Assembly (NCBI GenBank): GCA_910586395.1
Contig: CAJUFX010000011.1
Coordinates: 84,797 to 90,730 of the forward strand
Length of the DNA: 5,934 nt
From: an uncultured Bacteroidales bacterium
GTDB taxonomy: Bacteria; Bacteroidota; Bacteroidia; Bacteroidales; P3
Direction of reading: 5' to 3'
Positions 1 to 5,894 of the stretch are shown piece by piece (positions within the stretch are counted from its first letter, which is position 1; each line of letters begins with the position of its first letter). A model generated the notes under the pieces. That model was not told the origin of the DNA. It did no database searches and worked only from the letters and a program-made list of their open reading frames with translations. Made by a program: the position numbers and the translations under genes.

Positions 1-47
1 GTTGTGATTCGCTTTCATTTTAGTAATTTTGCGCAAGCGAAAACAGC
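1..47 (+). CRISPR. Terminal CRISPR repeat (47 nt, type II-C), end of an array lying left of the window
   Basis: Only one copy is visible, so the call rests on similarity and context, not on repetition. The sequence begins GTTGTGATTCGCTTTC and ends AAACAGC, and is 47 nt long. From memory, the Bacteroides fragilis II-C repeat has the same length, the same 16-nt start but for one base, and the same AAACAGC end. It lies beyond cas2 in a cas9-cas1-cas2 locus, and a matching antirepeat follows at 59-86. The 5' part (1-28) pairs with the tracrRNA, so crRNAs should read left to right. Within the repeat are a 7-bp inverted repeat (8-14 with 35-41), the palindrome TTGCGCAA (29-36), and a promoter. No second repeat follows to the right, so this is the array's boundary copy. 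Confidence 0.87.
2..31 (+). promoter_or_regulatory. Promoter embedded in the CRISPR repeat
   Basis: A Bacteroidota housekeeping promoter is expected to have TTG or TTTG near -33 and TAnnTTTG near -7, about 19-21 nt apart. Here TTG (2-4) and TAATTTTG (24-31) are separated by exactly 19 nt. Transcription would begin a few bases after position 31, at roughly 35-38. From this copy it would run straight into the tracrRNA; from identical copies in the array it would run through each spacer into the next repeat. The B. fragilis repeat, as I recall it, has TATCTTTG at the same offset. The start site is inferred, not seen. Confidence 0.65.
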
Positions 48-156
48 TCATCATAAGCAAATATATGATGTACTGCAAATTACAACATGGATTAGGATTA
101 AAAATCCAGGCTGTTTTCTAGGAGAAGATCCCGCCAATCGGCGGGATTCTTCTTTT
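37..156 (+). ncRNA. tracrRNA
   Basis: This is the trans-activating RNA that pairs with the repeat part of the crRNA and is bound by Cas9. The antirepeat lies at 59-86. Its 75-86 portion (GCAAATTACAAC) pairs with repeat 1-12 at 11 of 12 positions, with one G-U. After an internal loop (71-74), 64-70 pairs with repeat 16-22 at 6 of 7, and 59-63 adds a few more pairs. The tail has a small nexus-like hairpin (95-99 with 103-107, alternatively 89-93 with 103-107) and ends in the intrinsic terminator at 123-156. The 5' end is inferred from the promoter in the preceding repeat; the mature RNA probably begins nearer 59. The gene lies between the array and cas2 and converges with the cas operon. Confidence 0.82.
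123..156 (+). terminator. Intrinsic terminator of the tracrRNA
   Basis: A perfect 7-bp GC-rich stem (129-135 TCCCGCC with 140-146 GGCGGGA, loop AATC) is extended by a lower stem (123-128 with 147-153, T148 bulged). Four T residues follow at 153-156, fitting + strand termination. In tracrRNAs this final hairpin is normally part of the Cas9-bound tail. Read on the - strand the same hairpin is followed by TCTTCTCC rather than a clean U-tract, so it would be a weaker stop for the cas operon. Confidence 0.85.
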
Positions 157-491
157 CAAAACAACTCCAACTGCTGACCGGGGGCCGACGAAGGCACCGC
201 TTTCTTGCCATAGAAGAGTTCTATGTTACCGAATTGTTTATCCGTTAAACAGATAATGCCGATATGTCCGAATTCCGGTAAAAACGACTTCACGCGCTTG
301 ATATGCACCGCTGCATTCTCGCTGCTGGCGCAATGACGCACATAAATGGAGAATTGAAACATCGTAAACCCATCCTTTTGCAGATTCTTTCTGAAATCCA
401 CATAAGCCCGCTTGTCTTTCTTCGTTTCTGTCGGCAGGTCGAACAATACCAGTATCCACATAACGCGGTATTCGCTGATGCGTTCTATCAT
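156..491 (-). CDS. cas2: CRISPR-associated endoribonuclease-fold protein Cas2
   Basis: Cas2 forms the central dimer of the Cas1-Cas2 integrase that captures protospacers and inserts them at the array; in this complex it acts mainly as a structural bridge. The 111-residue protein is the normal size for type II Cas2. It opens with the family pattern YRVMWILVLFDLPT (residues 8-21) with the conserved aspartate D18 at the end of the first beta strand of the ferredoxin fold, and continues with TKKDKRAYVDFRKNL and the strand MFQFSIYVR. The start is fixed by the ATGA overlap with the cas1 stop, which points to translational coupling. The next in-frame Met (M11) would remove conserved N-terminal residues. 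It is the last gene of the operon, and its TGA stop (156-158) touches the U-tract of the convergent tracrRNA terminator. No truncation is seen. Confidence 0.97.
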   Translation of the reverse strand: MIERISEYRVMWILVLFDLPTETKKDKRAYVDFRKNLQKDGFTMFQFSIYVRHCASSENAAVHIKRVKSFLPEFGHIGIICLTDKQFGNIELFYGKKAVPSSAPGQQLELF

Positions 492-1411
492 CGTTCCGGA
501 TAAACTATACGCCGTAACTCTCCGCTAAAACATTTGTACAGAGAGGCGGTCGTCTGACCGACCGCGACCATGAGCGGACTGCGTTTGCCACCTATAACCA
601 CATCCAAAGTCGGAATGGAAAGCAAACGGGCTTTCAAGTCTTTGGTCAAGGTCTCGCAATCCACACCGCTCATCACAATTTCATAGACCAGTTCATCCAC
701 ATAAGGCCGATAGGGTTCCATAATGTCATCGGCCAAGCAATAAGCGTTATAGCGATTATGGTGATGAATTCCCAATGTGGGCAACAGACCGCTGGCCACC
801 AAACTACGGGCCACAACCGCCCGCAAAATAGCATAGCCGTAATTCAACAGATTGTTCGGAGACTCGCCTTCCCGGCCGCGTGTAAAGCCAGGAAACAGAT
901 TTTTCCAATAGTAAGCGGCCGCCCGCCCCTCCAAATTATCCGAATCCCCGCTTTTCACTTCCGAGGCCCAAACTTTCAGGCAACGTACCTCTGCCCCGGC
1001 GCAATGCTTCAAGACCGACGCCTGATTCTCTATCTTCATTTTGATGGTCTGTTGCCAAAGTTGTTTGGTGAGCGGAACAGACGCATCCAACTGAAAACGG
1101 AAACGTTCGTTCTGCGTCGTATTACCGCTGAGCGGCAACATCAGCCCCGTCGGCATGCTACGGCTGTCGCACGTGACCACAGCGCAATTATTGGCCAACA
1201 AGGCCTCCATCAATCCGGTGGTTATCGTAATCTGACAGTTATCAAGAACCACCACCCCCAAATCTTCTATCGGCTTCGTCACCTCCGACTGCCGCTTAAA
1301 GGTTTCCGGCACCGTATCATTCTCTTCCACCGCAGGCAATTTGATAACCAACTGCCCGTTTTTCAATGACAGATAAACCGGATTACCGAAATAGAGGGTT
1401 TTCTTGATCAT
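488..1411 (-). CDS. cas1: CRISPR-associated endonuclease/integrase Cas1
   Basis: Cas1 is the metal-dependent integrase that joins new spacers to the leader end of the array, acting as two dimers on a Cas2 core. At 307 residues it matches type II Cas1. The N-terminal beta domain starts MIKKTLYFGNPVYLSLKNG. The catalytic C-terminal helical domain shows the expected metal ligands: E161 in NLEGRAAAYYW, the histidine run H216-H218 in LGIHHHNRYNAYCLADD, and D228/D229 with E232 in the DDIMEPYRP motif. The gene begins 11 nt after the cas9 stop with no strong Shine-Dalgarno, as is usual in Bacteroidota, and overlaps cas2 by 4 nt, so the three genes form one operon. Sampled 60-base lines are about 54% GC, clearly higher than cas9. 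No broken or missing motif is seen. Confidence 0.97.
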   Translation of the reverse strand: MIKKTLYFGNPVYLSLKNGQLVIKLPAVEENDTVPETFKRQSEVTKPIEDLGVVVLDNCQITITTGLMEALLANNCAVVTCDSRSMPTGLMLPLSGNTTQNERFRFQLDASVPLTKQLWQQTIKMKIENQASVLKHCAGAEVRCLKVWASEVKSGDSDNLEGRAAAYYWKNLFPGFTRGREGESPNNLLNYGYAILRAVVARSLVASGLLPTLGIHHHNRYNAYCLADDIMEPYRPYVDELVYEIVMSGVDCETLTKDLKARLLSIPTLDVVIGGKRSPLMVAVGQTTASLYKCFSGELRRIVYPER

Positions 1412-1422
1412 GGCTTCAGTGC

Positions 1423-4400
1423 TTAATATTCGCCTATCGAAACAATTTGTCCGATATGATTGACACGAACTTTTACAACAGTATTCGCAAAACCTATATT
1501 CTTACATCTTTTATAAGCGACATCCACTAAATCTTTTTCGTATGAAACCGCCGTTTCTATATGATGACGAAAAATATAATCTCTGACCACATTATTTCCA
1601 TACGCCACCCTAGATATTGCCTGCACCCTAAACAAATTCGGACTGATAGCCGCATAATTTTTCGGATCCATCAAATCAATTTCTTTAGGATTAAAACCTG
1701 TGGTTTCATTGGGAAAAACAAAATATTCATTCTGCTTCATGCTGAACAGGAATCGCCAACCCTCATCCTGTTTATAGGTCTTGTCTATTATCGGCAAACC
1801 TTGATTTACCCGTGCGACTGCATCATAAAACGAAACGACTCGATCTTCCAACTCATATTTAGGCTGCCCGTTTTCATCCAATACCGATTGTCCGATTTTA
1901 TCCAACATCGGCCGACGATATATCGCCACATGATGATTGTTTCCAGTATTCACAAAATCTACCGCCATTTTCGCACCCTCATCATCCAAAATCAAACGTC
2001 CCTCTTTATCTTTCTTCTCATGTAAAGCCTGAGCATTGCTAACTCCACGTATCGTAACCCGATTTATCTTAATTCCCTTTTCCTTATTCAGCCAAATCGG
2101 ATTTTCATCTAAATTTGTAAAAGCCTTTTTGGCGTCATTACCATATTCCGCCAAACGTTTTTTCAACAATTCCAGAATCTTGACATCTATGACTTTATCT
2201 ATACTTAAATTTTCATCTACCGGTTTCCGTATCGTATAAACCGTTTCCAATGTTACGGTTTTTACCTTTTCCGGTACTCTCCCCGTTTGTTTGGCCTCAT
2301 CCAGCCACAATGGCTTTTTATCCAAAGCGTTTTTGCCTGTAAACGCTTTTTTCGGGTCTTGGCCATTTTCCTGCAACCGACGTAACAAAGCATCTCGGTA
2401 AGCCTTTTTAGTGACGGTCGCTATCTTTTCCGCATCAAACGAAGCATTGACCTTTTCTTCTTTCGTAACATATTGCTGACAGGTTCCATACACCGTTTCC
2501 TTGTGCAATTGTCCTCGCGGTGTCTGCTGAATGACTTTACGCTCTCCTTTTTTCTGTTTAATATGATTGGTATTCAATGTAACCACTTTATTCTTGGCCT
2601 TGATGGAAATCAATATTTCGTTCAATGCCTCTTTCGCTTCAGCCCTGAATGCCTCTATTGGTTGTACCGGTGCGATAGCCCTCCCCTTTTCAAAATACTT
2701 TTTCTTTATCGAATAAGCATTGGTCGTTTCGTCAAAACTGGCATTCTTATTATTGAAATACTGAATAAATACATCTCTCGTAAAGGCTACGGTCAAGGCA
2801 TCCATCGCATGATGCCGATGATCATTGCGCTTTGTCCAGTCTTTGATATGGCCAATCTTACGGCCGTCTTTATCCGTAACATATTCTACCAAATCCAAAG
2901 CCTTGTACTTATCCCAATTCAATTCCTTCATCACATCTATCAGTTCCCAATCCTTACGCAAAGCATCCGTCACGGAGCCGGAGGTGGCCACAACCCGACG
3001 GGAAATCTCCCCCAACATGGCCAATGCCTTTTTCGCAATATATTGTGTATTTCGCAAATCCCTGTTAATAAAACCTTCCGGGATTTCAACCTCCGGCATC
3101 ATCAATTTTTTAAGTTTGGCAGACTTGTCTTTAAACACCGTTTCACAACGATTTTTATACGCTTCCAATCCCTCTTCCCCATATTTTTCTTGCACATAAT
3201 CATGTGCCGTTTTATTCCCTTTTTCGATATTGACATCCCTATATTCCAAGGTTTTATTAGAAAAAGAGTCGTCAAACAAACGGGCCTGCGGAATGATATG
3301 CTCTATATCGATTTCCTTGCTGAACAATTTCTCTCGGGGAATGTATTTATTCGAATACAGCGTCTTATACCCATTATCCTTTAACTCTTCGTAAAGTTTA
3401 TACCGAATGATGTCGTTCCGGCTCACATAGGCCATATTGTATTCCGTCTGCAATAATTTCCGGATGGCCTCATGGGCTTTCGTATTGCTGGCTATATCCT
3501 TGGTCATCTGCTCACGTTCGGCCGCGTTCTTTTTCAATTCCCGCGCCAATTCCACCCGTATTTCATCCGGACGGCCATAGGTCTCCACAACCCCATTGAC
3601 CACATTGACCATCTGATTGAGAATCTTTTCAACGACCGGATTACGCAAACTGCCCTTGGGTAATATGTCCAATTTATCTTTCAATATCTTACTTGCCATC
3701 TCTTCTTTCGTCAAAGAGGATTTAGAGTGACGATAACCGGCATATTCACAGGCCAAACTATATTCATTACCCTCTTTAAGAAAGGGTAGTATTTTCCCTA
3801 TCGCCTTAGCGCTCAAACTGCCATAATCGTCTTGAAACGACACATTCGCCAAAACAGCGGCATACTCTTTCTCCACGTGGCATAAATCCATGATTTTCTC
3901 CACCAATTTACCGTTTCCGGTCGGCGTATCGTCACCCTCGAAAGAATATAACAAATGCCACAACTTGAAATAGGGCGATTGTTCCAACGATTTATTTGTA
4001 GCCGCAGGTTCATAATCGAATTTCAAAACAGCCGCATTCCAACCCAATGCCGTAAAAACATCATGGGCCTGCTTGAATATGTCGGCCGCCGGCTTCTTAA
4101 AATCAAGTGGTTCATGACCGGACAGTTCCAACATATCACTATAAGCCTCGTACAAAACCGCCCCTGTCTTATTGCCATCTATTTTTTCTTTAAAATTCAA
4201 ATCCAGCCCCTGCGGTCTGTCAAAAAGAATTTTCAGAACTTGAGACTTGCTCAACTCAGGCCGTATAAACAATTCTGCCGCCAACAACATTTTTTCATCC
4301 TGATCAAGCCGTCTGCGCCCTTGCGTTTCCAACAAATCCATTCCATCCGCATCCACCGTCTCCGCGCCTTTTACCGGACGTTTCCACTTCACGCCCGAAA

Positions 4401-5706
4401 CGAACACTTCCATATCATTCAGTGTCTGCCAAATTTTAAATTCCTGAAACAACGGGGATGAACGCGGAATAACCTTACAACCGATTACTTTCTTGCGGGC
4501 CTTACCATCTTTGATAATTGCTATTTCCTTATTCTCAAATTCACATATGGAAATCAGCCCCTTTTGGCTTTTTAACCGCCGCTGATAAAAGATAACCGTA
4601 TCGCGAATTTCCTTTTTCAATTCCGGAGTCAATTCCTGATGAAATTCCGCTTGCTTTTCCCAAATGGTTTCGAACTCATCCAGATAGTCCTGACGGTAAA
4701 ATACGGTATTGCGTAGGCTTTTATTGGGATCTTTACGCAAAGATTCCATCAAATATTGCCCGACTGTCTGATGATGAAAATACAAAAGCTTGCTACGGTC
4801 GCTGATTGCCCCAAGATATCCGCTTGAAGCACTGATTTGCCCGTTTATCTCCTGTAAAACTATAACCAACTCTTCAACTGTCATCTTTTCGGACAAGGCC
4901 TTGACCCGCCATTTGAAATTCTCTATTTTTAAGTCCCGTCCTTTGGCTGTACGCTTAAAACCGAAACCTTCCAAATGAAGTGTTTTATCTTCTGAATATT
5001 TAGAATATTTATTTAAAATGGCCCAGGTTTGTGACTTATTTTTACCGCGCACCTCTTCTTTGGCTGCGTCCGTTAGTATTTCCGGATAAAATTTTTGCTG
5101 AAACCGCCATATTCTATCAAATTCTTCCTGCAAATCGGAACGATAAAAATCCGGAAGATAATTCTTTCCAGACTCCAGAATCTGCAAACACAATTGGCTG
5201 GGTGTAAGATTTTCATCATACAATCGCTTGGCAACTTCCATACCGTCTATCAGACTGCCGTCTTCGCCATCTTTGGCTTTTCGACTGCTTTTATACCCCC
5301 GCTTTTTATTAATCATCAACAAAACACGGGCAAATTCCTCCAATGAGATTTGTTCCGTCGCGGCCTTTGCCCTTAACCGATAGGTTTCAAATGTCGTTTT
5401 ATTACCGTTTTCCGACAATAACGTTCCATCCGTAATGAACCCATGTTCTTTGAGGATATTCACCAAGGCTTCCCGGCGAAGTTTGTATCGTTGCAAATTA
5501 CGACGCATGCTCCGTTTCAACGTCCTATCCGCATTGGTCGTAATACTTTTCCCTTTCTCGAAATTAGACAGTTCATCCACCGTCAATGGGTTAACTCTAA
5601 CACCCAATTTAACGATACTGGACTTTTCGGACGGATTTTCCGCTTCATTCACTACCGCCCAGCCGATGCTGTTCGTGCCTAAGTCTAAACCCAAAATCTT
5701 TTTCAT
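1423..5706 (-). CDS. cas9: CRISPR-associated RNA-guided endonuclease Cas9 (subtype II-C, long Bacteroidota form)
   Basis: Cas9 binds the crRNA:tracrRNA duplex and cuts target DNA, HNH on the guide-paired strand and RuvC on the other. Numbering is from the Met at 5706 (1,427 aa, MKKILGLDLGTNSIGWA). RuvC-I carries D8. An arginine-rich bridge helix lies at about 60-82. A large recognition lobe runs to about 690. RuvC-II has E719 in RVELARELKKN. HNH has DIEHIIPQ with H803 and N817 in FSNKTLEYRD. RuvC-III has HRHHAMDAL with H966 and D969. All nuclease residues appear intact. The last ~390 residues hold the wedge and PAM-reading regions. An upstream in-frame ATG (5715) would add MYA; I prefer 5706 because most Cas9 proteins begin just before the RuvC-I strand and the likely transcript start is only a few bases from 5715. 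Long for II-C, but usual for Bacteroides-type proteins. Two internal duplications are present (residues 187-220/336-368 and 1107-1153/1181-1219). First gene of the operon. Confidence 0.98.
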   Translation of the reverse strand: MKKILGLDLGTNSIGWAVVNEAENPSEKSSIVKLGVRVNPLTVDELSNFEKGKSITTNADRTLKRSMRRNLQRYKLRREALVNILKEHGFITDGTLLSENGNKTTFETYRLRAKAATEQISLEEFARVLLMINKKRGYKSSRKAKDGEDGSLIDGMEVAKRLYDENLTPSQLCLQILESGKNYLPDFYRSDLQEEFDRIWRFQQKFYPEILTDAAKEEVRGKNKSQTWAILNKYSKYSEDKTLHLEGFGFKRTAKGRDLKIENFKWRVKALSEKMTVEELVIVLQEINGQISASSGYLGAISDRSKLLYFHHQTVGQYLMESLRKDPNKSLRNTVFYRQDYLDEFETIWEKQAEFHQELTPELKKEIRDTVIFYQRRLKSQKGLISICEFENKEIAIIKDGKARKKVIGCKVIPRSSPLFQEFKIWQTLNDMEVFVSGVKWKRPVKGAETVDADGMDLLETQGRRRLDQDEKMLLAAELFIRPELSKSQVLKILFDRPQGLDLNFKEKIDGNKTGAVLYEAYSDMLELSGHEPLDFKKPAADIFKQAHDVFTALGWNAAVLKFDYEPAATNKSLEQSPYFKLWHLLYSFEGDDTPTGNGKLVEKIMDLCHVEKEYAAVLANVSFQDDYGSLSAKAIGKILPFLKEGNEYSLACEYAGYRHSKSSLTKEEMASKILKDKLDILPKGSLRNPVVEKILNQMVNVVNGVVETYGRPDEIRVELARELKKNAAEREQMTKDIASNTKAHEAIRKLLQTEYNMAYVSRNDIIRYKLYEELKDNGYKTLYSNKYIPREKLFSKEIDIEHIIPQARLFDDSFSNKTLEYRDVNIEKGNKTAHDYVQEKYGEEGLEAYKNRCETVFKDKSAKLKKLMMPEVEIPEGFINRDLRNTQYIAKKALAMLGEISRRVVATSGSVTDALRKDWELIDVMKELNWDKYKALDLVEYVTDKDGRKIGHIKDWTKRNDHRHHAMDALTVAFTRDVFIQYFNNKNASFDETTNAYSIKKKYFEKGRAIAPVQPIEAFRAEAKEALNEILISIKAKNKVVTLNTNHIKQKKGERKVIQQTPRGQLHKETVYGTCQQYVTKEEKVNASFDAEKIATVTKKAYRDALLRRLQENGQDPKKAFTGKNALDKKPLWLDEAKQTGRVPEKVKTVTLETVYTIRKPVDENLSIDKVIDVKILELLKKRLAEYGNDAKKAFTNLDENPIWLNKEKGIKINRVTIRGVSNAQALHEKKDKEGRLILDDEGAKMAVDFVNTGNNHHVAIYRRPMLDKIGQSVLDENGQPKYELEDRVVSFYDAVARVNQGLPIIDKTYKQDEGWRFLFSMKQNEYFVFPNETTGFNPKEIDLMDPKNYAAISPNLFRVQAISRVAYGNNVVRDYIFRHHIETAVSYEKDLVDVAYKRCKNIGFANTVVKVRVNHIGQIVSIGEY

Positions 5707-5725
5707 GGCATACATTTTTAGATTT

Positions 5726-5733
5726 CAAATGTA
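5726..5733 (-). promoter_or_regulatory. Probable cas9-cas1-cas2 operon promoter (-7 box)
   Basis: Read on the - strand this is TACATTTG, an exact TAnnTTTG box. It would place the transcript start near 5721, about 15 nt before the preferred cas9 ATG at 5706. The -33 region 19-21 nt upstream is A-rich and lacks TTTG, so the promoter may be weak or need an activator. Inferred from position and consensus only. Confidence 0.5.
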
Positions 5734-5751
5734 CGTAAAAAGTTTGAATCC

Positions 5752-5781
5752 TTTTGATTTCAGATTTTTTTCGTATCTTTT
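5752..5781 (+). promoter_or_regulatory. Weak promoter-like sequence on the + strand
   Basis: TTTTG (5752-5756) and TATCTTTT (5774-5781) are 17 nt apart, slightly shorter than the usual spacing, and the last base of the box departs from G. It shares a 13-nt core (TTTTCGTATCTTT) with the better candidate 93 nt to the right. It points away from cas9 and no gene follows within the window. Confidence 0.25.
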
Positions 5782-5815
5782 ACGCTCCGCGTGAAGATAG
5801 GGGCGTCTCGACAAT

Positions 5816-5840
5816 AAAAAAAACTCAAACCTGCGGTTTG
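5816..5840 (-). terminator. Intrinsic terminator on the - strand upstream of cas9
   Basis: Read on the - strand, a 6-bp stem (CAAACC/GGTTTG, arms 5835-5840 and 5826-5831) with the 3-nt loop GCA is followed by AG and then eight T residues (5823-5816). It would end a transcript entering from the right of the window and keep the cas operon on its own promoter. The stem is short, but the U-tract is long. Confidence 0.6.
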
Positions 5841-5859
5841 CGCTTTTCATTGTGCTCGA

Positions 5860-5894
5860 CTTTTCGTATCTTTGCATAATGAAGTTACGAAAAG
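5860..5894. repeat. Perfect 9-bp inverted repeat across the + strand promoter
   Basis: CTTTTCGTA (5860-5868) and TACGAAAAG (5886-5894) are exact reverse complements separated by 17 nt. The left arm enters the -7 box and the right arm lies just after the expected transcript start. This is the position of an operator for a dimeric regulator, or of a hairpin at the start of the transcript. No regulator is encoded nearby to support either reading. Confidence 0.6.
5867..5874 (+). promoter_or_regulatory. Probable + strand promoter (-7 box) leading out of the window
   Basis: TATCTTTG is an exact TAnnTTTG box. The -33 region at the right spacing holds only TTTT (5844-5847), so that half is weak. A start near 5879-5882 is expected, and the transcript would leave the window at 5934. 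It could serve a gene or small RNA further right; nothing convincing is encoded in the 54 nt that remain. Confidence 0.5.

Noticed and set aside
48..155. A second CRISPR repeat or spacer after the first repeat
   Set aside because: No further copy of the 47-nt repeat occurs. The partial match at 75-86 is to the reverse complement and is explained by the tracrRNA antirepeat.
758..1369. 203-codon open frame on the + strand
   Set aside because: It lies wholly opposite cas1, whose motifs and family length are clear. The translation shows no recognisable domain and looks like an antisense shadow.
2473..3384. 303-codon open frame on the + strand
   Set aside because: It lies opposite the cas9 RuvC-III and HNH coding region. 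Its composition, rich in Ile, Phe, Arg and His, is what the reverse complement of a Lys- and Asn-rich gene produces.
5713..5715. Upstream ATG as the cas9 start
   Set aside because: It is in frame and possible, but it adds only MYA ahead of the usual MKKILGLDLG start and lies within a few bases of the predicted transcript start.
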